From Paraburkholderia aspalathi (GTDB taxonomy: Bacteria; Pseudomonadota; Gammaproteobacteria; Burkholderiales; Burkholderiaceae): a stretch of DNA of 64,000 bases. The DNA is taken from positions 124,001 to 188,000 of the forward strand of contig NZ_FPBH01000008.1 of the NCBI RefSeq assembly GCF_900116445.1, written 5' to 3'. The translations under genes were made by a program, and so were the position numbers. Under the pieces are notes generated by a model, which did not search any database, was not told the origin of the DNA, and saw nothing but the letters and a program-made list of their open reading frames with translations. How positions within the stretch are numbered: position 1 is the stretch's first letter; every line of letters starts with the position of its first letter. This document shows positions 19,206 through 27,660 of the stretch, piece by piece.

Positions 19206-20543
19206 TTAAGCGCTTTCTTTCGCCTGAAGTCTCAGAGCCTTCGGGAAAGTCTCAGGCGCAAGACAGGTCGCGAGCACAGTGATCAGTCCGAGAACAACGA
19301 GGTAAATGACGACTGGCGTGGCGCTACGGTAGTGAGCGAGCAGTGCGGTCGCGATCATCGGCGACAGGCCGCCGCCGAGTACGGACGACATCTCGCGGCC
19401 GATGCCAAGGCCCGAGAAACGTAGATGGACGGGCAACAATTCGCTGATGAAAGCTGGCTGAGCGCCTTCGAGGATGCCCAGTGTGATGCTGTTGGCGAGG
19501 ACGAGCGCCAGGATGACTTTCCACAGCACGCCCGAGCCGAGCAGCACGAAGTAAGGGTAGGCGACCAGCACCATTGCAATCGCGCCGGCGAGATAAACCG
19601 GCTTGCGGCCGATTTTGTCCGTCACGTGGCCCATCAAGAGCGAAACGGGGATCATCAACAGCATCGATACGGTCAATCCACCCAAAATCCAGCTCGATGG
19701 CAGGCCGACAAACCGGCCGTAGGCAATCGAAAAAGCAAAGAAGATGTACGACGCAGCGCCTTCGCCAAAGCGCAGGCCGAAAACAGTCAGCACCTGACGC
19801 GGACATTGGCGAAGCACTTCGATAATCGGCATGCGGCTGTCGCGGCGCGCGGCTTTGACCTCGGCGAACTCGGCGCTTTCGTCGACGGAGCGGCGCATCC
19901 ACAGCCCGAGCGCGACTAACACGGCGCTGCACAGGAACGGCACGCGCCAGCCCCAACTCAGAAAGTCGGAAGACGACAGCGTCTGGACGAGCAGAAACGC
20001 AGCAGTGGAAAGAACGAAGCCGAATGCGGCGCCGCAGGGACTCCATGCAGACAGCGCACCGCGTTTCGACGCGGGCGCGTTTTCATGGATGAGCAGAATA
20101 CTGCCGCTCCATTCCCCACCCGCAGCAAGACCCTGCAAGATGCGCAGCAGGACCAGCAAGATGGGGGCCGCGATGCCGATTTGCTGATAGGTCGGCAGGA
20201 GACCCATGCAGACGGTCGCGCTGCCCATCATCAACAGCGTGAGCATCATGACCGTCTTGCGGCCGTACCGGTCGCCGATGTGGCCGCACAGCACGCCGCC
20301 AATCGGACGGGCGATGAAGCCGACCGTAAAGCCGCCGAACGCCGCAATCGTCCCGGTCAGCGGATCGGTACCGATGGGAAAGAACAGGTGGCCGAACACC
20401 AGCGCGGCGGCGGTTCCATAGAGAAAAAAGTCGTACCACTCGAGAATCTGGCCGAGCACTGCAGTCGTCACCGCGCGGCGAACCTTGCTGGTTGGACGCA
20501 GATTGGATAGGGGAGCAAGCGTAGCTGTTGCGTCAGGATTCAT
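19206..20543 (-). CDS. MFS transporter, metabolite:H+ symporter type
   Basis: 445 residues from the ATG that begins MNPDATATLAP; the open frame extends 52 codons upstream without typical membrane-protein sequence. It has twelve membrane segments. Family signatures are TAVLGQILEWYDFFLYGTAAALVFG in TM1, RPIGGVLCGHIGDRYGRKTVMMLTL between TM2 and TM3, and RILQGLAAGGEWSGSILL. These mark MHS-family proton symporters for shikimate, alpha-ketoglutarate or aromatic acids. It is the first gene of the monooxygenase operon and probably imports its substrate. Divergent from a TetR gene. Confidence 0.85.
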   Translation of the reverse strand: MNPDATATLAPLSNLRPTSKVRRAVTTAVLGQILEWYDFFLYGTAAALVFGHLFFPIGTDPLTGTIAAFGGFTVGFIARPIGGVLCGHIGDRYGRKTVMMLTLLMMGSATVCMGLLPTYQQIGIAAPILLVLLRILQGLAAGGEWSGSILLIHENAPASKRGALSAWSPCGAAFGFVLSTAAFLLVQTLSSSDFLSWGWRVPFLCSAVLVALGLWMRRSVDESAEFAEVKAARRDSRMPIIEVLRQCPRQVLTVFGLRFGEGAASYIFFAFSIAYGRFVGLPSSWILGGLTVSMLLMIPVSLLMGHVTDKIGRKPVYLAGAIAMVLVAYPYFVLLGSGVLWKVILALVLANSITLGILEGAQPAFISELLPVHLRFSGLGIGREMSSVLGGGLSPMIATALLAHYRSATPVVIYLVVLGLITVLATCLAPETFPKALRLQAKESA

Positions 20544-20869
20544 GGCATTTCGCAGATCACAGTGTTGGAGATCCCGCCTCTCGACAACACAGATCGGCAG
20601 GTACGACGATGCGAACGGGGCAGGCATGTCCGCACAATATGGCCGAGGTAAAGGCCGGTCAAATTCAGGACAAAAATGAACGACATGAATGGCGTGCATG
20701 ACGACCCATGCAGATGCATGAAGTCATCCGGAGCGCGGCACGCCACTTCTTGCCGCTGGCGTCGACTTCGACCGACGTGATGACTTTGTGGCAAGCTTGC
20801 TCCCACATCGAGCCGGACGACCGTCTCCCGATCGAAACATTCGTTGCCACCCAACCACCTGATTGCCGT
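20544..20869. promoter_or_regulatory. divergent control region, MHS transporter operon / TetR, with a CATGCA-GA-TGCATG palindrome
   Basis: About 326 bases between the divergent starts. A perfect palindrome with a two-base centre lies at 20707-20720, with further GCATGA copies on its left flank. It is the best operator candidate for the TetR regulator. Binding is inference. No other gene is convincing here. Confidence 0.4.
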
Positions 20870-21586
20870 ATGCCTCGACAGCCGACTCCATCGCCACTCA
20901 AACCGCGCAGAGCGCCCAGCCAGCCCCGTTCAGAACGCATGGTCGCCACCTTGCTCGAAGCGGCTGCACAGGTGCTTGAAACGAAGGGACTCGAAGGGTT
21001 CAATACGAACGCGGTCGCGGAACGCGCTGGCGTCAGCATTGGTTCGCTGTATCAATACTTTCCGAGTAAGGATGCGTTGACGATCGCGCTGATGCAGCGT
21101 GAAAGCGAACGCTTCTATCGCGATGCGCTGGTTGCTCTCGATCACCCGAGCGGACCGATCGCGCTCACGCATCTGATCGGCGTCTCAGTTCGGCAGCAGT
21201 TCGCGAGGCCTACGCTTGCACGGCTACTCGACGTCGAGGAGAGCAGGCCGCAACTGCGCATGGCGCTGGCCAGCACCGGATCGGTGCGCAGCGTGCTATT
21301 GGAGATCCTCGTGCGTGACGGTTTGCCACCGCAAGACGACGTGGCTGTCGCCGCGAGCGATCTGATGGCGATCGTCCGTGGACTCGTCGATGCCGCCGGC
21401 GAGCGCGAGGAAACGGACACGACTGGACTCACTCGCCGCGTGACGGCCGCCGTATTGGGCTATCTGACGATGATGTCGAGTGCGGGACGCAATGGCGATT
21501 CGCCTGCCGAAGACACACCGCAATCCGTGAGCAAACGCGAGCAAGCTGTACGCAAGTCGGCGGCACGCGGGCTGAAACGCCCGTAG
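20870..21586 (+). CDS. TetR/AcrR-family regulator
   Basis: 238 residues from the internal ATG giving MPRQPTPSP; 54 further codons are open upstream but lack TetR character. The HTH is at about 20-70 (RMVATLLEAAAQVLETKGLEGFNTNAVAERAGVSIGSLYQYFPSKDALTIALM), followed by a helical ligand domain and a basic tail. It is divergent from the MHS transporter and monooxygenase operon and is its likely repressor. Confidence 0.85.
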   Translation: MPRQPTPSPLKPRRAPSQPRSERMVATLLEAAAQVLETKGLEGFNTNAVAERAGVSIGSLYQYFPSKDALTIALMQRESERFYRDALVALDHPSGPIALTHLIGVSVRQQFARPTLARLLDVEESRPQLRMALASTGSVRSVLLEILVRDGLPPQDDVAVAASDLMAIVRGLVDAAGEREETDTTGLTRRVTAAVLGYLTMMSSAGRNGDSPAEDTPQSVSKREQAVRKSAARGLKRP

Positions 21587-21703
21587 GACGGGGCTGAGCG
21601 GCTGTCGATGTGAAGGCGGTGACGCGAGTATTGAACGCGAGCTTTTACTCGTAACATTCTCCGTATGGAACGCAACGAGCGATCCAACTCAACGGAGATC
21701 GAC

Positions 21704-22108
21704 ATGACTCATATCACCACCACCATGAAGCTCAACCACGTGAGCTTCCCCTCGTCCGATGTGAGCGCCACCGCTACTTTCTTCGAGGCTCATCTAGGCT
21801 GTACCGTCGCCGGGCGCGGCGCGAGCTGGCTTCTGAAACGTCCTGGATTCGATATCGTGATCGATGACGCCGCTGATCATCCGGTCGCGTGGCCGCATAA
21901 CTTTCACATCGGCTTTGAACTGGCGACCCTCGACGATGTTCGCACGCTCTATGACGAGATGCTTGCAGCAGACGTCGTGATGAAAACCGGCGTGTTCAAG
22001 CATGAACGCGGCTCGCGATTTTTCTGTGAAGTACCGGGCGGCGTTCTCGTCGAAATCAATACCCGTTCAGATGCCGACGAGAAGTATCGAGGCACTTTCG
22101 ACCTCTAA
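21704..22108 (+). CDS. VOC-family (glyoxalase/bleomycin-resistance fold) protein
   Basis: 134 residues, starting at the ATG with GGAGATCGAC upstream. It has one vicinal-oxygen-chelate module with paired beta-alpha-beta halves (KLNHVSFPSSDVSATATFFEAHLGC and HIGFELATLDDVRTLYDEM), ending with FFCEVPGGVLVEINTR. Metal ligands are plausible at the first His and the last Glu. It could be a lyase, a dioxygenase-like enzyme or a binding protein. It appears to be a single-gene unit. Confidence 0.8.
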   Translation: MTHITTTMKLNHVSFPSSDVSATATFFEAHLGCTVAGRGASWLLKRPGFDIVIDDAADHPVAWPHNFHIGFELATLDDVRTLYDEMLAADVVMKTGVFKHERGSRFFCEVPGGVLVEINTRSDADEKYRGTFDL

Positions 22109-22161
22109 CATTCTGCGCAACAGGACTGCAGACATTTTTCGTTAGCGACTTGCGCTTGCCA

Positions 22162-22320
22162 TCAGCGCCTGTCGCGCATCACTTCCCAGCAATCGCGATG
22201 GTCCATCCGGCTAAGTTTGCGCCGTCGCGTCATTTCGCGCCAATAGTGAACGGCGACCAGCAGCACGGCGGCGCTCAACCCACACAGCCCCACAACGATT
22301 CCTGTCCACGATTCGGCCAC
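22162..22320 (-). CDS. small single-span membrane protein
   Basis: 52 residues from a GTG with GGAG seven bases upstream. One hydrophobic helix (GIVVGLCGLSAAVLLVAVHYW) is followed by a strongly basic tail (REMTRRRKLSR), so the C-terminus should be cytoplasmic. It lies 40 bases after the next small gene on the same strand, probably cotranscribed. No family recognised. Confidence 0.45.
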   Translation of the reverse strand: MAESWTGIVVGLCGLSAAVLLVAVHYWREMTRRRKLSRMDHRDCWEVMRDRR

Positions 22321-22360
22321 GGAACACTCCTTGACTGTGAAACAGATCAAGCGATACGTG

Positions 22361-22567
22361 TCATTCGTCGTTCAGGATGCGAGCGGCAGCCTTCAGAAAC
22401 ATCTGTCCGTCGTGAGTAATGAGAGGGCGCTGTTGCCCGGAAGGGAGGTTCTCCAGCGTGACGAGCTGACGGTCCAGAAGCGCTTCCAGATCGGCACCGT
22501 CCAGACTCAGCCAATCCGGTGCATCCTTGAGCAGCATGAGGGTCGCGAATTCATGCGGACTGAGCAT
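22361..22567 (-). CDS. small conserved-looking hypothetical protein
   Basis: 68 residues with a strong ribosome binding site (AGGAGACGGAG directly before the ATG). The sequence MLSPHEFATLMLLKDAPDWLSLDGADLEALLDRQLVTLEN and ITHDGQMFLKAAARI has the look of a mini winged-helix domain, like the C-terminal half of MarR-like proteins. No signal peptide or membrane segment. Function not recognised. Confidence 0.6.
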   Translation of the reverse strand: MLSPHEFATLMLLKDAPDWLSLDGADLEALLDRQLVTLENLPSGQQRPLITHDGQMFLKAAARILNDE

Positions 22568-22982
22568 CTCCGTCTCCTGGCCAATCCTGCTTTGCTGGGA
22601 ACCTGATCCGTTGGCCTCGCTACGCGAGCAGGATCGATTCGGGATGGCTACTGCAGGCTGTCACCTTGCGTTCGGGTGACATGTCGCGCGCCATGGCACT
22701 CATCTTAATGCTGAGTTGTCCAATAGATCAATATTTGGGAAAAAATTTTTCGGGATTTTTACGCTACCTTCGTGAAACCGTCGCGGCGCAGCATGACCCG
22801 TTGAGCGGCAATTGCGTGCCGCTTCGCACAACGTGTTCGTTAGCGCACAGACGTGATGCGTGTCACACTGATTCCGGTGAATATTCTGGCAGCGCTTCCA
22901 TATGCTTCCACACGCCCGCCTGCATACCCGAGGTGAGTTCCGGACGCCGGGCGCTGCGATCGAAACCTGAAGGAGACAACCG
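22568..22982. other. intergenic region before the amidohydrolase gene
   Basis: About 415 bases. A marked AT-rich patch at about 22705-22765 includes an imperfect dyad (CCAATA ... TATTTGG) and is the probable promoter zone for one or both flanking divergent transcripts. No gene is supported. Confidence 0.4.
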
Positions 22983-24233
22983 TTGACCACCTTCCTCCTA
23001 CGTAACGGCGCACTGCTCGACCCTACCCATCCTGATCTTTTAGAAGGCTTCGAAGTCCTCATCGAGGATGGTTTCGTCCGCGAGGTTTCCGACAAGCCGA
23101 TAAAGAGCGGCAGTGCGCGCGTGATTGACGTCAAAGGCAAAACGATCATGCCGGGTTTGATCGATCTGCATGTGCATGTCGTCGCGATCGAGTTCAACCT
23201 GCCGCGCGTGGCGACACTACCCAACGTGCTGGTGACGCTGCGCGCCGTGCCGATCATGCGTGCGATGCTGCGCCGCGGCTTCACCACCGTGCGCGACGCA
23301 GGGGGTGCCGGGTATCCATTCAAGCAGGCGGTCGAGTCAGGGCTGATCGAAGGCCCGCGCCTCTTCGTGTCCGGCCGCGCGTTAAGCCAGACCGGTGGCC
23401 ACGCCGATCCGCGCGCCCGCTCTGACTACATGCCGCCCGATTCACCCTGCGGATGCTGCGTGCGTGTGGGTGCGCTGGGCCGCGTGGCGGACGGCGTCGA
23501 TGAAGTGCGCCGGGCCGTGCGCGAGGAACTGCAGATGGGCGCCGACCAGATCAAGATCATGGCGTCGGGCGGCGTTGCTTCACCGACCGATCCTGTCGGC
23601 GCATTCGGTTACTCCGAAGACGAGATCCGCGCGATCGTAGCGGAAGCTCAGGGGCGCGGCACCTATGTGCTCGCTCACGCCTATACGGCTGCGGCGATCG
23701 CGCGCGCAGTGCGCTGTGGCGTGCGCACGATCGAACACGGCAATCTGATTGACGATGAGACGGCCCGCCTCGTTGCGGAGCATGGCGCGTATGTTGTGCC
23801 AACCCTTGTTACTTACGACGCCCTTGCAAGCGAAGGCGAGAAGTATGGCTTGCCGCCGGAAAGTATCGCCAAGGTCGCGGACGTACACGGCGCCGGCATG
23901 CACTCGATTGAAATCATGAAGCGCGCCGGGGTCAAGATGGGCTTCGGTACGGATTTGCTCGGGGAGGCACAGCGTCTGCAAAGCGATGAATTCCGGATCC
24001 TGGCCGAGGTTCTCTCTCCAGCCGAGGTGATCGCAAGCGCGACCCTGGTTGGCGCGGAAGTGCTGGGCATGCAGGACAAGCTCGGCAGAATCATGCCGGG
24101 TGCCCATGCCGATGTGCTGGTGGTCGACGGCAATCCTCTGAAGTCCGTCGATTGCCTGTTGGGCCAAGGTGAGCACATTCCTCTCGTGATGAAGGATGGC
24201 CGGCTCTTCGTCAACGAACTCGAAAGATATTGA
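22983..24233 (+). CDS. metal-dependent amidohydrolase (prolidase/imidazolonepropionase-like)
   Basis: 416 residues from a TTG start chosen because AAGGAG precedes it at ideal distance. It is an amidohydrolase-superfamily TIM barrel with the N-terminal beta sandwich (ALLDPTHPDLLEGFEVLIEDG). Metal ligands are His63 and His65 (GLIDLHVHV), a candidate lysine in DQIKIMASGG, histidines in LAHAYT and IEHGNLID, and an aspartate in GFGTDLLG. Relatives cleave dipeptides or cyclic amides, so the substrate is open. The MFS gene follows 50 bases on and probably imports it. Confidence 0.85.
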   Translation: MTTFLLRNGALLDPTHPDLLEGFEVLIEDGFVREVSDKPIKSGSARVIDVKGKTIMPGLIDLHVHVVAIEFNLPRVATLPNVLVTLRAVPIMRAMLRRGFTTVRDAGGAGYPFKQAVESGLIEGPRLFVSGRALSQTGGHADPRARSDYMPPDSPCGCCVRVGALGRVADGVDEVRRAVREELQMGADQIKIMASGGVASPTDPVGAFGYSEDEIRAIVAEAQGRGTYVLAHAYTAAAIARAVRCGVRTIEHGNLIDDETARLVAEHGAYVVPTLVTYDALASEGEKYGLPPESIAKVADVHGAGMHSIEIMKRAGVKMGFGTDLLGEAQRLQSDEFRILAEVLSPAEVIASATLVGAEVLGMQDKLGRIMPGAHADVLVVDGNPLKSVDCLLGQGEHIPLVMKDGRLFVNELERY

Positions 24234-24283
24234 CCGTAGTACGCTCGTCCGCGGTGCCCCACAGTCCCTATCGGAGCCTGTTC

Positions 24284-25654
24284 ATGACGATGATTTCCGC
24301 CCGCATCGAGCGCTTGCCGTTTTCAGCTTTTCACCGCCGTCTGCTATTGATGGGCGGCCTCGGCTACACCTTCGATGCGATGGACGCCGCCGTGCTCGCT
24401 TTCCTGCTGCCCGTGTTGCGCACGCAATGGGGGCTGACGAGCGTACAGACGGGCGTACTGGGAAGCGGCACGTTCATCGGCTATTTCGTCGGCGCGATGC
24501 TGGCGGGCATGCTCGGCGATGTCATCGGCCGGCGCAAGGTCATGATGTATGCGCTTGTGATTTACTGCGTCGCGTCGCTAGCCAGTGCATTCGCGAACGA
24601 CTGGGGATTTTTTCTCGCGACGCGGATCGTCGCCGGCTTGGGGACGGGCGCGGAGAGCGCCATCGTCGCGCCGTTTCTCTCCGAGTTCGTCGCGCGGCGG
24701 TATCGCGGGAGTTTCACGGGCAGCCTCGCAGGGTTTTTCTCCTTCGGCTTCGTGGCGGCTGCACTGCTCGGCTATCTGGTGATCCCGCTCGCGCCCAATG
24801 CATGGCGCGCCGTGATGGTCATCACCGCGCTGCCCATTCTGATGCTGCTGTGGTGGCGCCGTGCGTTGCCCGAGTCGCCACGCTGGCTCGAGGCGCGTGA
24901 CCGGCATGCGGAAGCCGATGCGATCGTGTCGAGGATGGAGGCGGAGGTCACTCAAGCGGGCATACAATTGGAGCCGCTGTCTCCGGTGCGCGACGGAACC
25001 GTTCCGCTCGCAGCCGGACGAGCCTCGATCGTCGCGAACGTCAAGGCGTTGTGGGCGACGAAGCTCGCGCGCATCACAGCCATGACGTGGCTGATGTGGC
25101 TATCCATCACGTTTAGCTACTACGCTTTTTTCACGTGGATTCCCGGCTTGCTGGTTCAGAACGGGATGACGATCACGCGGAGTTTTTCGTATTCGCTCGT
25201 GATTTACCTTGCCCAGATCCCGGGATATTTTTCAGGCGCGTGGCTTAACGAGAAGATCGGCCGGCAGGCGACGATCGCGTCATACATGATCTTGGGCGGC
25301 GTATCGGCGCTTGGGCTTGCGTTGACGGGTACGGATGCCGGCATCATGGTGTCGGGAATCCTGCTGTCGTTCTTCATGAACGGCACCTATGCGGGCGTTT
25401 ACGCCTATACGCCCGAGGTGTTTCCCACCGACGTGCGCGCAACGGGCACCGGGCTCGCTTCGTCAGTGGGCCGGCTGGGCGCGATTGCTGCGCCTATCCT
25501 CGTTGGGTACGTCTATCCGAAACTGGGCTTTGGCGGAGTGTTCGGCGCGACAACGCTGGTGCTGCTGACGGGTGCGATGGCCGTGCTACTCATGGGAGTG
25601 CCGACACGCGGAAGATCGCTCGAGGACATTGCAGCGGGGCAAATCGAACAGTAA
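24284..25654 (+). CDS. MFS transporter (sugar/aromatic acid porter type)
   Basis: 456 residues from the ATG with GGAG upstream; 18 codons further upstream are open but lack a site. Twelve membrane segments. Signatures are GGLGYTFDAMDAAVLAFLLP in TM1, GMLGDVIGRRKVMMYALV between TM2 and TM3, RIVAGLGTGAESAIVAPFLSEF, and late YTPEVFPTDVRATGTGLASSVGRLGAI. It resembles the AAHS/niacin or SP groups. Likely cotranscribed with the amidohydrolase and a probable importer of its substrate. Confidence 0.85.
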   Translation: MTMISARIERLPFSAFHRRLLLMGGLGYTFDAMDAAVLAFLLPVLRTQWGLTSVQTGVLGSGTFIGYFVGAMLAGMLGDVIGRRKVMMYALVIYCVASLASAFANDWGFFLATRIVAGLGTGAESAIVAPFLSEFVARRYRGSFTGSLAGFFSFGFVAAALLGYLVIPLAPNAWRAVMVITALPILMLLWWRRALPESPRWLEARDRHAEADAIVSRMEAEVTQAGIQLEPLSPVRDGTVPLAAGRASIVANVKALWATKLARITAMTWLMWLSITFSYYAFFTWIPGLLVQNGMTITRSFSYSLVIYLAQIPGYFSGAWLNEKIGRQATIASYMILGGVSALGLALTGTDAGIMVSGILLSFFMNGTYAGVYAYTPEVFPTDVRATGTGLASSVGRLGAIAAPILVGYVYPKLGFGGVFGATTLVLLTGAMAVLLMGVPTRGRSLEDIAAGQIEQ

Positions 25655-25924
25655 GGAAAGTAAACTTCAGAGCCAACTCGGCTAGCGCCGTCAGCACACG
25701 TTCCGATGACGCCACTGTGTCACGCAACGCGAATCCGTGAAGCCACCAGGCGCGGTTTTGGCGAACAGGCATTCTTATGACATTATCTGCCAGCGCGGAC
25801 GTGGTGAGCGTTGATGAGCGAACTACGTCGCGTAGCCATGTAATTGACACGCAGCAGGCGTTTCACGGCAGACAGAGCTTCGAGCGCCACGCTGTTATCG
25901 CGTCATTCTCTCAGAGGCAAAGCC

Positions 25925-26323
25925 ATGAAGTTGACAATCGCCGCACCACTTTTAATCATTTCGTTACTCGGCACGTCCACAGCCGTCTTTGCGCAGCAGC
26001 ATGACGACAATCACGGCCACGGCCAGCCTTCGCACGACCGACCGAATCCGGGTCACGGGGACCAGCATGGACATGGCCGCGGCCCTGCGCCGCACGATGC
26101 GTCTTTAGGAGGGCCGGGCGGTCCCGTTCCTCACAACGACTGGCACAAGGGTGAGCGGCTTCCGACGGAGTATCGCGACCGTAATTACGTTGTCGACAAC
26201 TGGCACGAACACGGCCTGCAAGCGCCGCCGCGCGGGTATCAATGGGTCGGCGTGAACGGGGACTATGTACTCGCCGCCATCGCGACGGGTGTCATTGCCA
26301 ATGTCCTGCTAGCCGGGCACTAG
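25925..26323 (+). CDS. RcnB-family periplasmic protein, His/Gly rich
   Basis: 132 residues. A signal peptide ends after FAQQ (about residue 25). A long His-Gly-Asp-Pro-rich linker follows (HDDNHGHGQPSHDRPNPGHGDQHGHGRG). The C-terminal part is RcnB-like (LPTEYRDRNYVVDNWHEHGLQAPPRGYQWVGVNGDYVLAAIATGVI). RcnB of E. coli affects nickel and cobalt homeostasis in the periplasm. The histidine-rich linker could bind metal. No RcnA efflux gene lies nearby. Confidence 0.75.
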   Translation: MKLTIAAPLLIISLLGTSTAVFAQQHDDNHGHGQPSHDRPNPGHGDQHGHGRGPAPHDASLGGPGGPVPHNDWHKGERLPTEYRDRNYVVDNWHEHGLQAPPRGYQWVGVNGDYVLAAIATGVIANVLLAGH

Positions 26324-26491
26324 CCAATCGAGCTGGACTCGATTAGCGCCAAATGTCGCGTGCTATGCTTGGACCGGCAAGTATCTCCACGCTACCCAGC
26401 TCTATCCGTGTCGACGACGAGGTAAGTGCCATTCAGAACGCCGCACCGGTCGGCGCAAAAACTGAGCCGGACACGACCGCGATCGTTGACC

Positions 26492-27226
26492 ATGGACTAT
26501 CGTCATCTGCAGCAGCGCAAGAGCCTGCATGGCCGCATCGTGCAGGAGCTCGGCATGGATATCGTCGGCGGCAAGCTGCAGCCGGGCCAGCGCTTGCCTG
26601 CAGAGGCCGACCTGTGTGAGCGGTACGGCGTTAGCCGCCCCGTGCTGCGCGAGGCCACCCGTGTGCTCGTGGCGAAAGGGCTGGTCGTGTCGAAAACGCG
26701 TGTAGGCAGTGTTGTGAAGCCTCGCGCGGAATGGCACATGCTTGACCCCGATGTCCTGTTCTGGACGATCAACAGTGTTCCGGAAGGCGAATTCTTCAGC
26801 TCACTCCTGACCGTACGCCGCGTGATCGAACCCGCGGCAGCGGCGCTCGCCGCCACGGCTGCAACTAGCGACGATCTTGCGCGTATTGCATCGGCTTACG
26901 ATCAGATGGAGCGCGCCGAAACCGCAAGCGCGCTACTGGATCCCGACCTCGAGTTTCACCGCGCCATCATGGCGGCTACTCACAACGACCTGCTGGCCTA
27001 TATCGGCAACATGCTCTCGCTTGCCCTGACGGAATCGATCAAGCTGACGAGTCGTCATCCCGACACGCACGCGCTTTCGTTGCCGCGGCACAAGGCGATT
27101 CTTACTGCAATCCAGAGTCGTGACCCGTTGGGCGCGCGACATGCAAGTCTGGTCCAGCTCGACAATGCGCGCGTAGACGCCGAGCGCGTTCTGGAAACCG
27201 GCAGCCAGTTTCAAACAGAACCCTGA
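26492..27226 (+). CDS. GntR-family regulator, FadR subgroup
   Basis: 244 residues from the ATG giving MDYRHLQQRK. An N-terminal winged helix (GRIVQELGMDIVGGKLQPGQRLPAEADLCERYGVSRPVLREATRVLVAKGLV) is joined to an all-helical FCD ligand domain (LEFHRAIMAATHND, later HKAILTAIQSRDPLGAR), with the conserved metal-site histidines and acidic residue. Such proteins often control sugar acid or amino acid uptake. It lies upstream of the ABC importer, with two FadR-pattern palindromes between them, so autonomous control of that importer is likely. Confidence 0.86.
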   Translation: MDYRHLQQRKSLHGRIVQELGMDIVGGKLQPGQRLPAEADLCERYGVSRPVLREATRVLVAKGLVVSKTRVGSVVKPRAEWHMLDPDVLFWTINSVPEGEFFSSLLTVRRVIEPAAAALAATAATSDDLARIASAYDQMERAETASALLDPDLEFHRAIMAATHNDLLAYIGNMLSLALTESIKLTSRHPDTHALSLPRHKAILTAIQSRDPLGARHASLVQLDNARVDAERVLETGSQFQTEP

Positions 27227-27306
27227 TACGAACGGGTCGGCTGAGCCCAACCATTGAGCGAAGCGCTTCGTTCTTCCTGTCTCTTTCCTTCCAGATGCTA
27301 ACTGGA

Positions 27307-27317
27307 TAGTAATACTA
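27307..27317. promoter_or_regulatory. FadR-type operator palindrome 1
   Basis: TAGTAATACTA is a perfect dyad and matches the TNGTNNNACNA pattern known for FadR-subgroup GntR operators. It lies 80 bases past the gntR stop. Confidence 0.5.
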
Positions 27318-27453
27318 TTAAAGTGGCCTATCGTTCAGATCATTTCGACAACGCACGACCTGTGGCTGGCGAGTGAGGCCCATCCTGTCATTGTGTTGCG
27401 CAGCACGGCGGGACGCGAATACAGAGCACTGCGCTGCACCGCAAAAATTTAAT

Positions 27454-27464
27454 TAGTCCGACTA
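27454..27464. promoter_or_regulatory. FadR-type operator palindrome 2
   Basis: TAGTCCGACTA again matches TNGTNNNACNA and is symmetric about its centre. It sits in an AT-rich promoter-like stretch 74 bases before a small reading frame and about 200 bases before the binding-protein gene. Confidence 0.55.
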
Positions 27465-27527
27465 GTTAAGGGTATACATCGATTAGTAGGCAATAGGGCG
27501 TGATATAGCATTTTCTGGAGGGTAGTC

Positions 27528-27644
27528 ATGCGTACGCGCGTGCACGTGGGTTTCATGAAAGGAATGATTCCCGGCTCCGGTGCTGTTCTTGCCGGGGCTT
27601 TTCCTGCTTGCGCCGTCATGGACATTGAAGTGTTCAACAACTGA
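27528..27644 (+). CDS. possible 38-residue leader peptide or small protein before the ABC operon
   Basis: An ATG with GGAGGG five bases upstream opens a 38-codon frame that ends 16 bases before the binding-protein start. It begins MRTRVHVGFMKGM and has a moderately hydrophobic middle (GSGAVLAGAFPACAV). Spacing and ribosome site suggest translation. No homologue is recognised and it may be only a leader. Confidence 0.35.
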   Translation: MRTRVHVGFMKGMIPGSGAVLAGAFPACAVMDIEVFNN

Positions 27645-27660
27645 GAGACGGGAGACTGAG

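Noticed and set aside
27580..27660. An upstream extension of the ABC binding protein start
   Set aside because: The extension is hydrophobic by chance and has no ribosome site, whereas the ATG at 27661 has GGGAG and is followed by a twin-arginine-like signal.
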